Assembly: GCA_031426355.1 (NCBI GenBank)
Contig: JANPLD010000130.1
Span: 1-15,037 of the forward strand
Reading direction: 5' to 3'
Length of the DNA: 15,037 bases
Origin: JANPLD01 sp031426355
GTDB lineage: Bacteria > Pseudomonadota > Alphaproteobacteria > Rickettsiales > UBA8987
This document shows, piece by piece, positions 7,176 through 13,972 of this stretch. Numbering within the stretch: the first letter of the stretch is position 1; each line of letters begins with the position of its first letter. The notes below the pieces were generated by a model. It was given only the letters and a program-made list of their open reading frames with translations. It did not search any database and had not been told where the DNA came from. Both the position numbers and the translations under genes were made by a program.

Positions 7176-8036
7176 ATGGAAAGTTCTAAGTTAATTTCTT
7201 TACTTGAGATACAAAAGGATTTTGGTGCTGACTGGGTATTTTCAGGTGAACCTAATTCTAATATGGGTATTGTAGAAAAAACTTTAACGAAATCAGTTAG
7301 TAATGTACCAAACGTAAACACTAGCATCAGTGAAATGGCAAAAAAGAAAAATAATACAGCACCTCAATCTGAGATAAGTGTAAATGTAAGTTCGCATTCT
7401 ACTTCTACTGAAGAATGGATCAAAAAGGCAAAAGAGCTGGCAGATGGGTGTGATAATCTTGATGAGCTTAAGAAGGTTATTTCATCATTTTATGGGCTTT
7501 CAATTAAAAAAACTGCGACTAATACTGTTTTTGGTGAAGGTAACAGATCATCTAAATTAATGCTTATAGGTGAAGCGCCAGGTGAAAACGAGGATCTGGA
7601 AGGCCGTCCGTTCTGTGGTGTGTCAGGAAGGCTTCTTGATGCCATGTTCAAACATGTAGGTTATACTAGAAATGGCGATACGGAAGATAATAGTTTTTAT
7701 ATCACAAATTCTATTTTTTGGAGACCGCCGGGAAATAGAAAGCCAACTCCTGAAGAAATAGCCATCTGCAAACCATTTGTTGAGAAGCATATTGCGCTAA
7801 TTAAGCCACAGGTGATTGTGCTGATTGGAGCCACTGCAACATACTCTGTTCTTGGTAATAAAGATTCTATATCTCTCCTGAAACGCTCTGTGCATCAGTA
7901 TTCAAGCGAATTACTTAAAAAGCCTATTTCTACATTCGCTATCTACCATCCTTCCTTTTTGCTAAGGCAACCCGCCCAGAAAAAAAACGCATGGTTTGAC
8001 CTGCTCAAAATAAAAAAGTTCTTTGAAACACTTTAA
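7176..8036 (+). CDS. Uracil-DNA glycosylase, family 4 (alphaproteobacterial type)
   Basis: The enzyme is predicted to cut uracil from DNA, the first step of base-excision repair. The 286-residue protein has an N-terminal segment (LISLLEIQKDFGADWVFSGE) resembling the short leader of alphaproteobacterial homologues, then a polar linker of about 50 residues. The catalytic domain starts at about residue 85. Its family 4 signatures are TATNTVFGEGN (113-123), GEAPGENEDLEGRPFCG (132-148), WRPPGNRKPTPEEIAICKPF (182-201), LIGATA (216-221) and the HPS loop (258-260). Family 4 enzymes usually bind a 4Fe-4S cluster through four cysteines. Here the chain has only C92, C147 and C198, and the usual Gly-Cys before the TATNTVF motif reads G107-L108. 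The cluster may be lost or altered. No clear Shine-Dalgarno sequence; the PAS gene follows after 45 bases. Confidence 0.88.
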   Translation: MESSKLISLLEIQKDFGADWVFSGEPNSNMGIVEKTLTKSVSNVPNVNTSISEMAKKKNNTAPQSEISVNVSSHSTSTEEWIKKAKELADGCDNLDELKKVISSFYGLSIKKTATNTVFGEGNRSSKLMLIGEAPGENEDLEGRPFCGVSGRLLDAMFKHVGYTRNGDTEDNSFYITNSIFWRPPGNRKPTPEEIAICKPFVEKHIALIKPQVIVLIGATATYSVLGNKDSISLLKRSVHQYSSELLKKPISTFAIYHPSFLLRQPAQKKNAWFDLLKIKKFFETL

Positions 8037-8081
8037 ATTAAGGTAAACTATCTGCATTCAATAAGATAATTAAAGGTTAAT

Positions 8082-8792
8082 ATGGCAGATAAAGATAATA
8101 ACTCCCCTGATAAATTAATCTCCCCGAAGAGGTTCATTGATAGAAAAGACTGGCAGGAAATAATCCGTGCATCAGGTAGTTTCTATAGACGTGGACATGA
8201 GCTTGTTCCAAACTGGATGGTTACGGTTTTCTTCATTACGCAAATACTTTTCATCACGTTGATGATATATTTTAGTACTATGGTTATCCTTTCAATGCAG
8301 GATAAATCTGAAGTTCTTAATGTTATCCAATATATGCTGATAGTGTTCGTTATAGTTACGGCATATTCATTATATATAGTAAAGAGATTAAAACTCTCCC
8401 TTACTGCAACTGAATTCATGAGTTTATTCCTCTCGAAATCACTGGAATCTTACTCCAGCTGTTTTGCGCTGGTGAATAAAGGTGGTAAAATTATTTACTT
8501 CAATGAAAACTTTGCAAAAGAATATATGGCTTCTGATGAAGTTGAGACAAAAAGCTATAAGGAAGTTCTGAACAAGAATTTCTTCGGTGATAAATATATG
8601 GAAAAAGTGACTGATTCACTCGAAACAGGGAAAGAGAATTCATTCTCAATAGTTTCATCTACCAATAATTCACAAACTATGAGAAATGTTAAGATCATCC
8701 CGCTTCCACGCCCGGATGGCATCTTTGTTCTTAAAGTAATTACAGTTAAAATCATCAAAGGCGCAAGACCTGATGCTCAGACTGGACAATAG
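8082..8792 (+). CDS. Two-helix membrane protein with C-terminal PAS-like domain
   Basis: The 236-residue protein has a basic cytoplasmic-looking N-terminus (residues 1-44). Two membrane segments follow at about 46-70 (WMVTVFFITQILFITLMIYF onward) and 82-100, then a soluble domain at about 108-225. That domain begins EFMSLFLSKSLESYSSCFAL, then VNKGGKIIYFNENFAKEYMA. The pattern of a strand, a GG-K turn, a strand and NENF is typical of PAS sensor domains. No histidine kinase, GGDEF, EAL or DNA-binding domain follows: the chain ends soon after the domain. The ATG at 8082 has a good AAAGG site 5 bases upstream. It sits 45 bases after the glycosylase gene on the same strand and shares the terminator at 8821-8848. 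It may be a membrane sensor acting through a partner protein; this is inference. Confidence 0.7.
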   Translation: MADKDNNSPDKLISPKRFIDRKDWQEIIRASGSFYRRGHELVPNWMVTVFFITQILFITLMIYFSTMVILSMQDKSEVLNVIQYMLIVFVIVTAYSLYIVKRLKLSLTATEFMSLFLSKSLESYSSCFALVNKGGKIIYFNENFAKEYMASDEVETKSYKEVLNKNFFGDKYMEKVTDSLETGKENSFSIVSSTNNSQTMRNVKIIPLPRPDGIFVLKVITVKIIKGARPDAQTGQ

Positions 8793-8820
8793 TAAGAGTT
8801 AATATTGATTTCGAGATGAC

Positions 8821-8848
8821 CCCCGCTTCGGCGGGGTTTTTATTTTTT
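8821..8848 (+). terminator. Rho-independent terminator with UUCG tetraloop
   Basis: A perfect 6-bp GC stem (CCCCGC / GCGGGG, 8821-8836) closes a TTCG tetraloop in the stable C(UUCG)G form. A T-rich tract TTTTTATTTTTT follows to 8848. It lies 29 bases after the PAS gene stop and ends the glycosylase-PAS transcription unit. The T-tract also contains the stop codon (8842-8840) of the open tail on the opposite strand. Confidence 0.93.
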
Positions 8849-9043
8849 AATTGCGGTTTTTATTTGACCACCATTTTCTTTGTCATGCCAACAGGTTGTA
8901 AGGTAATGTTCTTTAATATTCCCATAGTCAATTGAGTTTATCTGATCAACTTCATATTCATTATTGATTTTCCTTTTTCTTAATTCAATGGCATCGATAT
9001 CTTCATCTTTAAAATCTTGAACAAATTCAGCAAATCCTTCCCA
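8840..9043 (-). pseudogene. In-frame open tail directly after the stop of the 9044-9856 gene
   Basis: Reading on past the TAA at 9046-9044 in the same frame gives 67 further sense codons (starting WEGFAEFVQDFKDEDIDAIE) before a TAA at 8842-8840. The tail has no methionine codon, so it cannot be an ordinary separate ATG-started gene. Its charged, Asp/Glu/Lys-rich composition matches the upstream protein. At this base composition I roughly expect a stop about every 14 codons, so 67 open codons by chance is unlikely (about 1%). The simplest reading is that a 337-338-residue gene was split by one nonsense change. A sequencing error at 9044-9046 is the main alternative. Confidence 0.5.
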
Positions 9044-9856
9044 TTAATTGGTAGTTATACATTCGGATGATTTTTCTTTTTTATAAGGTTTAACTTTTTG
9101 AAACTTTGGAAGTTTAATAGGGATAAGGCTTTTTACTTCATCTAGTGATTGTGGTTTTAATGGTTTTAATATACTAGGATCAAGCTTTGGAGTTTTGTTT
9201 GGATAACCAACGTTTCTAAATTGCTCAATCCTTTTTACTACAGGATCAGAAATGGTGGATATTGATACAACATCTACATCGTTATCTGTCCGAGCGCCGG
9301 ACCATAAAAAAATATTATTATAATCATTTTTAACATATAATTCGGGCTTTTTCAGGTCTGATCTTTTAGAGTAATCAACTTTTTCTTGAATTAATGAGCT
9401 TAAAGAAATATCGTAAGTTTCGGCGTTATCTATAAAATATTGCATACTAATTTTACCTCGGCCAAATTCTCCGCTTAGATCATCCATTCCAAAAATAAGT
9501 AAAGTTCTTCCATAATTTCTTTTAAGCATTTTCCTTGTTTCATCTAACATAGGTGGAAAATATTCATCAGCTGCTTGGTCGCGTTTTTCCCAGTTTTCAT
9601 TTAGTAACTTTTCATACTCATAAGGAGATATTACCACCACATTATAGTTTCTCAATAATCTGTAAAATGCGAAATCTTTTTTTAATTGATTAAGGGAGAC
9701 TTCTGTATTTGGATCATAAATACCAGTATATTTTAAAGCATTACCTGATGCCGGTTTATAACCTATGCTATTTAAGGCGTATTGTAGTTTTAAAATTTCT
9801 TCTTCTGATGCTTTTGAAAAATCTCTATTTTCAATTTCATTAAAATACTCTTCCAT
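9044..9856 (-). CDS. Hypothetical protein, probably truncated by a nonsense codon
   Basis: The gene encodes 270 residues with no signal peptide or membrane helix. Residues about 20-63 (EILKLQYALNSIGYKPASGN, then an IYDPNT turn and LNQLKKDF) resemble the helical repeat of peptidoglycan-binding-1 domains. That is, an LQ..L...GY helix, a G.YDP turn and a second helix. The match is by eye only. The rest is rich in charged residues and asparagine, with a proline- and lysine-rich C-terminus (about 225-263, with PKLDPSILKPLKPQ). The ATG at 9856 is preceded by a weak AGGT site. The frame continues open beyond the stop (see 8840-9043). The gene is divergent from fumC and convergent with the PAS gene. 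It is not recognised; a lineage-specific cytosolic or secreted protein is possible. Confidence 0.65.
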   Translation of the reverse strand: MEEYFNEIENRDFSKASEEEILKLQYALNSIGYKPASGNALKYTGIYDPNTEVSLNQLKKDFAFYRLLRNYNVVVISPYEYEKLLNENWEKRDQAADEYFPPMLDETRKMLKRNYGRTLLIFGMDDLSGEFGRGKISMQYFIDNAETYDISLSSLIQEKVDYSKRSDLKKPELYVKNDYNNIFLWSGARTDNDVDVVSISTISDPVVKRIEQFRNVGYPNKTPKLDPSILKPLKPQSLDEVKSLIPIKLPKFQKVKPYKKEKSSECITTN

Positions 9857-9860
9857 AATC

Positions 9861-9888
9861 TTGACCTGTTTTTATAATTCTATATAAA
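9861..9888 (+). promoter_or_regulatory. Predicted sigma-70 promoter of fumC
   Basis: TTGACC (9861-9866), a 16-base spacer and TATAAA (9883-9888) lie on the plus strand, 32 bases before the fumC ATG. The match to TTGACA/TATAAT is good. The element overlaps the ribosome-binding region of the divergent minus-strand gene starting at 9856. Confidence 0.55.
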
Positions 9889-9920
9889 GCCTTATATATC
9901 AATTAAATAAATTACTTGCA

Positions 9921-11348
9921 ATGACAAAGCCAGCATCCGCCACAGACGTAAATAACAAAAATTTCCGTACGGAATCAGATACTTTTGGACCAATTGAGGT
10001 TCCATCTGATAAATATTATGGAGCGCAGACGGCGCGGTCGCTTATCAATTTTGCTATTGGTAAGGAGAAGATGCCGGAAGCTCTTATACGTGCGCTTGGT
10101 ATAGTTAAGTTTTGTGCCGCTCAGGTGAATATGGAGCTTGGTGATTTGGATAAGAAACTTGGTGATGTAATATGTGAGGCCGCAAGGGAAGTTTATGAAC
10201 TTAAGCTGCTTGAGCATTTTCCGCTTTCTGTATGGCAGACAGGCTCTGGTACGCAGACAAACATGAATACCAACGAAGTTATCTCTAACCGCGCGATCGA
10301 AATTATGGACGGAGAGCTTGGTTCCAAAAAACCTGTTCATCCTAATGATCATGTCAACATGGGGCAAAGCTCTAATGATACATATCCAACAGCGATGAAT
10401 ATTGCTGCGGTTGAAGAGATAAATAACAATCTTTTACCGGCGCTAAGAACTTTGCACCATGCGATGAATGAAAAGGCGAAAGAATTTAAGGATATAATTA
10501 AGATCGGCAGAACGCATACTCAAGATGCAACGCCAATGACACTTGGTCAGGAATTCTCCGGTTATGTAACTCAGATCGAATATGCAATTGACCGTATAAA
10601 AAATACTCTGCCAAGATTATTACAACTTGCTCAAGGTGGCACTGCTGTTGGAACTGGTATTAATACTCGTAAGGAATTTGGTAATAAATTTGCTGATAAA
10701 GTTGCAAAGCTTACTGGTTATCCATTCATTACTGCTCCGAATAAATTTGAGGCACTAGCTGCAAATGATGCAATAGTTGAGGCATCTGGCGCACTTAATA
10801 CTATCGCAGTAAGCTTCATGAAAATAGCCAATGATATCCGTTTCCTCGCATCTGGTCCACGTTCAGGTCTTGGTGAATTAAGCTTACCTGAAAATGAGCC
10901 TGGCTCATCAATAATGCCGGGCAAAGTTAATCCGACACAATGTGAAGCATTAACAATGATAGCATGCCAAGTGATGGGTAATAATACCGCTATTTCGATC
11001 GCAGGTTCTAACGGGCATTTTGAACTTAATGTATTTAAGCCGGTGATGATATATAACCTTATCCAGTCAATTGAACTTCTTGCGGATGGCGCGCGCAGTT
11101 TCACTGATAAATGCGTTGTGGGAATCGTTCCTAATAAAGAGCGTATCTCTGACCTGATGGCGCAATCGCTTATGTTAGTTACGGCTCTTAATCCTCATAT
11201 CGGTTATGATAACGCCGCAAAGATTGCCAAGAACGCTCATAAAAAAGGTTTAACGCTTAAGCAATCTGCACTGGAATCAGGTTTGCTTACATCAGAACAG
11301 TTTGATAAATGGGTTATCGCCTCAGAGATGATTGAGCCGAAGGACTAA
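9921..11348 (+). CDS. fumC: Fumarate hydratase, class II
   Basis: FumC is the iron-free tetrameric fumarase of the TCA cycle, interconverting fumarate and malate in the cytosol. The 475-residue product has all the family blocks. These are WQTGSGTQTNMNTNEV (105-120), HPNDHVNMGQSSND (140-153), GRTHTQDATPMTLGQE (196-211, with the catalytic-base histidine H199) and the superfamily signature GSSIMPGKVNPTQCEAL (328-344), whose serine loop is S329-S330. The C-terminus HIGYDNAAKIAKNAHKKGLT is typical. An extension of about 14 residues precedes the conserved start RTESDTFGPIEVP. No Shine-Dalgarno sequence is seen before the ATG at 9921, but a promoter-like element lies at 9861-9888. The gene is convergent with the unknown gene at 11407-11889. 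Confidence 0.97.
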   Translation: MTKPASATDVNNKNFRTESDTFGPIEVPSDKYYGAQTARSLINFAIGKEKMPEALIRALGIVKFCAAQVNMELGDLDKKLGDVICEAAREVYELKLLEHFPLSVWQTGSGTQTNMNTNEVISNRAIEIMDGELGSKKPVHPNDHVNMGQSSNDTYPTAMNIAAVEEINNNLLPALRTLHHAMNEKAKEFKDIIKIGRTHTQDATPMTLGQEFSGYVTQIEYAIDRIKNTLPRLLQLAQGGTAVGTGINTRKEFGNKFADKVAKLTGYPFITAPNKFEALAANDAIVEASGALNTIAVSFMKIANDIRFLASGPRSGLGELSLPENEPGSSIMPGKVNPTQCEALTMIACQVMGNNTAISIAGSNGHFELNVFKPVMIYNLIQSIELLADGARSFTDKCVVGIVPNKERISDLMAQSLMLVTALNPHIGYDNAAKIAKNAHKKGLTLKQSALESGLLTSEQFDKWVIASEMIEPKD

Positions 11349-11364
11349 TTTATCGGTTACAATC

Positions 11365-11390
11365 CTGCACTAAATAGTATATTTATGCAG
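11365..11390. other. Bulged stem-loop in the fumC 3' convergent gap
   Basis: CTGCA-C-TAAATA, loop GTA, TATTTA-TGCAG forms an 11-bp stem with one bulged C, 17 bases after the fumC stop and 17 bases from the end of the convergent gene. No T-tract follows on either strand, so it is not a standard intrinsic terminator. It may stabilise 3' ends or stop transcription weakly from both sides. Confidence 0.45.
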
Positions 11391-11406
11391 AGTGTGCGAA
11401 TTGATA

Positions 11407-11889
11407 TTAAGATTTGCCGGTTTGATTTTTATTTGGCACGTTAGTGCCTGATGGTAAAGGAGATTTAGGTGAAGAATCTATAATATCATATGTTCTAATT
11501 TCATTAAAAGCTTTTGCATCAAAACCTTCGGATGCAAGAACCTTTATAATATCTGTTTTACCATAAGAGTTAGTTGTACCATATTTTTGGTATTGTTTAT
11601 CAAACGCGCATACATTCTGTTCAATAAATTTGCTTATGTTTTCTTGCAATTTTTTATCAGTCATGCCTTCGTTTTTAAAAATGGTTTGAAGTTCGGCTAA
11701 ATGAGGATTATCTTTTTTAAAAATTTCAGTGTTTTTTGGGTTAGCTAAGCCATATTTATCGATAATTTCGAAAGCCCTGAGTTCATCAGAAGATAAATTT
11801 AAACGGTCAGCAGGATCTAATGGATGCTGTTGAAGTTGTTGTTGTAAGCCAATTTCATTGATAAAGATTTTATTGATATTTTTAGTCAT
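11407..11889 (-). CDS. Hypothetical protein, soluble, unknown
   Basis: The gene encodes 160 residues without a signal peptide or membrane segment. The N-terminus is glutamine-rich (LQQQLQQHPLDPADRLNL). The middle looks alpha-helical and charged (ELRAFEIIDKYGL at about 36-48, HLAELQTIFKNEG at about 63-75, LQENISKFIEQNVCAFDKQY). The C-terminal 20 or so residues are proline-, serine- and asparagine-rich and probably disordered. A strong ribosome-binding site (AAGGA, 11900-11896) stands 6 bases before the ATG at 11889, and a promoter-like element lies at 11928-11956, which together support a real gene. It is flanked by fumC (convergent) and ychF (divergent). No family is recognised. Confidence 0.65.
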   Translation of the reverse strand: MTKNINKIFINEIGLQQQLQQHPLDPADRLNLSSDELRAFEIIDKYGLANPKNTEIFKKDNPHLAELQTIFKNEGMTDKKLQENISKFIEQNVCAFDKQYQKYGTTNSYGKTDIIKVLASEGFDAKAFNEIRTYDIIDSSPKSPLPSGTNVPNKNQTGKS

Positions 11890-11927
11890 AAATTTTCCTT
11901 TTAGTAGTTATACCCCCCATTAGCACT

Positions 11928-11956
11928 ATAATCTAGTAGAGTTAACAAAGTGTTAA
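11928..11956 (-). promoter_or_regulatory. Promoter-like element overlapping a TTAACA-AAG-TGTTAA dyad
   Basis: On the minus strand TTAACA (11956-11951) and GATTAT (11933-11928) are 17 bases apart and lie 39 bases or more upstream of the 11407-11889 gene. The -35 hexamer is one arm of a perfect 6+3+6 dyad at 11942-11956, which resembles an operator for a dimeric repressor. The -10 match is only 4 of 6. The dyad could also be chance in AT-rich DNA. Confidence 0.35.
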
Positions 11957-12038
11957 TATTACCAAAATAATAACTGATACTTGCAAAAAGTTAAAAAATC
12001 CCCTAATCCCCAAACCCTAACTTATAAAGCCTAAGATA

Positions 12039-13136
12039 ATGTCTATTCAGTGTGGTATCGTTGGGCTTCCCAACGTCGGTAAGTCAACTTTATTTAATGC
12101 TTTGACGCAAACGGCGGCGGCACAGGCGGCAAATTATCCGTTTTGTACCATTGAGCCAAATATAGGTAAGGTTGCAGTTCCTGATGAAAGGCTTGAAACG
12201 CTTTCTAAGATTGCATCTTCTGAAAAGATAATTCCGAACCAGATCGAATTTGTAGATATTGCTGGCCTTGTGAAAGGCGCTTCAAAAGGTGAGGGGCTTG
12301 GAAATAAATTCCTAAGCCATATACGTGAGGTTGATGTTATAGTTTATGTTCTCCGCTGTTTTGAGGATACTGATATTATTCATGTTGAAGGTTCTGTTGA
12401 CCCGATACGTGATGCCGAAGTTATTGAAACTGAATTAGTTCTGGCTGACCTTGAATCACTTGAGAAGCGTATACCGAATTTAGAGAAAAAAGCAAAAACC
12501 GATAAAGAAGCTAAAGTTACTTTGGATCTTGTTAACCGTATCATTCCAGTTTTAAATCAGGGAAATCCTGCACGCGTAGTAGAGGTTCCAAAAGATGAGG
12601 AAAAGCAATTTAAAATGCTACAGCTTATTACTTCAAAGCCAGTGATGTATGTCTGTAATATGAATGAAACGGAAGTTGTTACGGGAAATGATTTTTCCAA
12701 GAAAGTAGCTGATATGGCAAAAGGAAAGGGTGCCGAAACAACTCTTATCTGTGCGAAAATAGAAGAGGAAGTTGCCGGGCTTGGAACTGATGAAGATAAA
12801 AAAGAATTCCTGCAATCTCTTGGGATGAAGGAAACTGGTTTAAGCAAAATCATTAAAATGGCCTACTCATTGCTTGGCCTTTCAACATTCTTTACTATCG
12901 GGCCGAAAGAAGCGCGCGCTTGGACTGTTAAAAAGAATTCTTTTGCGCCACAGGCTGCCGGAGTTATCCATACTGATTTTGAAAAAGGGTTCATAACTGC
13001 TGAAACCATAAAATGTGATGATTATATCTCAAACAATGGTGAGCTTGGCTGTAAGAATACCGGTAAAATGGCTGTAAATGGGCGTGATTATGTTGTTCAG
13101 GATGGGGATATATTCCATTTTAGGTTCAACGTTTAA
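12039..13136 (+). CDS. ychF: Ribosome-binding GTPase/ATPase YchF (OLA1 family)
   Basis: YchF is a universally conserved Obg-like P-loop protein that binds ribosomes and often prefers ATP to GTP; it is tied to translation and stress responses. The 365-residue product is full length. The G1 loop is GLPNVGKST (9-17) and the G3 region is DIAGLVKGASKGEGLGNKFL. The G4 position reads NMNE instead of the canonical NKxD, which is the family hallmark that relaxes nucleotide specificity. A coiled-coil insert (about 130-170, DLESLEKRIPNLEKKAKTDK) and a C-terminal TGS domain (about 280-363, ending FHFRFNV) follow. The ATG at 12039 has no strong Shine-Dalgarno sequence; its leader is C-rich (12000-12017). 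The stop is 7 bases from the end of the convergent gene at 13144. Confidence 0.97.
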   Translation: MSIQCGIVGLPNVGKSTLFNALTQTAAAQAANYPFCTIEPNIGKVAVPDERLETLSKIASSEKIIPNQIEFVDIAGLVKGASKGEGLGNKFLSHIREVDVIVYVLRCFEDTDIIHVEGSVDPIRDAEVIETELVLADLESLEKRIPNLEKKAKTDKEAKVTLDLVNRIIPVLNQGNPARVVEVPKDEEKQFKMLQLITSKPVMYVCNMNETEVVTGNDFSKKVADMAKGKGAETTLICAKIEEEVAGLGTDEDKKEFLQSLGMKETGLSKIIKMAYSLLGLSTFFTIGPKEARAWTVKKNSFAPQAAGVIHTDFEKGFITAETIKCDDYISNNGELGCKNTGKMAVNGRDYVVQDGDIFHFRFNV

Positions 13137-13143
13137 AGCACTT

Positions 13144-13899
13144 TTAAGCCCTTGAATAAGATTTTTTAGCTGGTTTAACAGTTGGTTTAGCATAACCGGC
13201 AATTGCTTCATTAAGTGAAAATCCATCTTTGAAAATATTCAAGATAGATCTTTCTCCTGTTTCAACTTTAGGAGTTTCCTTTTCTTTATTGGAATCATTG
13301 AAAATTGTAACAAGGCCATCAGCTATCTTTTTATAATCAGGTAAATTTTGTTCCTTCTGACTGGCATTAACTCTGTGCCTGCTATCAAGCGGTATTTTTT
13401 CTTCATGACCGTCTTTATTGATGAAATATATGTTTGTTGTTCCTAGATCATTTATATTATTTGCTGCCTTTGTTTCTGTGCCAAAGAATCCTTCCAGAAC
13501 TACCATTGCCCGTATATTCCTATTTGATTCATTGTTATCGTCAGTTGCGAATACATAAAGGTCGTTATCAAGGATGAAATATGAAAATTTGTATGGTTTA
13601 TCACCTTCAAGGTCAAAGTATAACTTATCTCTGGTAACATAAGAGGTGGCTCCTTTAATATCAGTTAAAGAGTATCTGAAATCTTTAACTTTTATAATAG
13701 AATTCTCACCAACATATAGTTTGTCATAATCCCCAAATTCATTAACATTTGTGGGGCTTTCGGGTTTACTTAAATTAATGGTCGTAATGGAGTTTTTTAT
13801 AGAAATGAAATCATTCTCATCTTTTGAGAAGTTTAGATTTCCTATGATATCAGAATAGAGGGGGTGTTTTTTGGTGGTTTTATCTTCATTGACGCCCAT
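13144..13899 (-). CDS. Hypothetical protein, soluble, unknown
   Basis: The gene encodes 251 residues with no signal peptide or membrane helix. The middle (about 60-165) looks beta-rich, with alternating hydrophobic strands such as DKLYFDLEGDKPYKFSYFIL and NDLYVFATDDN. The last 50 residues turn charged and end in a basic tail (KPTVKPAKKSYSRA). The ATG at 13899 has a GAGGG ribosome-binding site about 4 bases upstream and a perfect TATAAT further up (13937-13932), so expression is plausible. It shares a 73-base divergent region with secA and ends 7 bases from ychF. No family is recognised. The basic tail and lack of homology leave open a secreted or nucleic-acid-binding role, but nothing in the sequence shows it. 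Confidence 0.65.
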   Translation of the reverse strand: MGVNEDKTTKKHPLYSDIIGNLNFSKDENDFISIKNSITTINLSKPESPTNVNEFGDYDKLYVGENSIIKVKDFRYSLTDIKGATSYVTRDKLYFDLEGDKPYKFSYFILDNDLYVFATDDNNESNRNIRAMVVLEGFFGTETKAANNINDLGTTNIYFINKDGHEEKIPLDSRHRVNASQKEQNLPDYKKIADGLVTIFNDSNKEKETPKVETGERSILNIFKDGFSLNEAIAGYAKPTVKPAKKSYSRA

Positions 13900-13919
13900 A
13901 ATCCCTCAAGTTTCTATGG

Positions 13920-13948
13920 TTGATAACCTTTATTATATCTACTATATA
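13920..13948 (+). promoter_or_regulatory. Predicted sigma-70 promoter of secA
   Basis: TTGATA (13920-13925), a 17-base spacer and TATATA (13943-13948) give a near-consensus promoter 24 bases before the secA ATG. Transcription would start around 13955, leaving a leader of about 18 bases without a Shine-Dalgarno sequence. Confidence 0.6.
13932..13937 (-). promoter_or_regulatory. Perfect TATAAT -10 box for the 13144-13899 gene
   Basis: The minus strand reads TATAAT 33 bases before the ATG at 13899. No good -35 lies 17 bases upstream (AATTTT). The box falls inside the spacer of the secA promoter, so the two divergent promoters overlap. Confidence 0.4.
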
Positions 13949-13972
13949 CAGCTCAAAATTAAATAGAAATCT

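Noticed and set aside
9975..11104. Antisense frames of about 130 codons within fumC
   Set aside because: They lie opposite highly conserved fumarase blocks, which fully explain the sequence.
12000..12020. Telomere-like or G-quadruplex element
   Set aside because: Only two CCCTAA-like units and three G-runs are present, which is too few for either.
13029..13226. 65-codon minus-strand frame across the ychF end
   Set aside because: It overlaps both the ychF C-terminus and the end of the 13144-13899 gene, and it looks like a by-product of AT-rich sequence.
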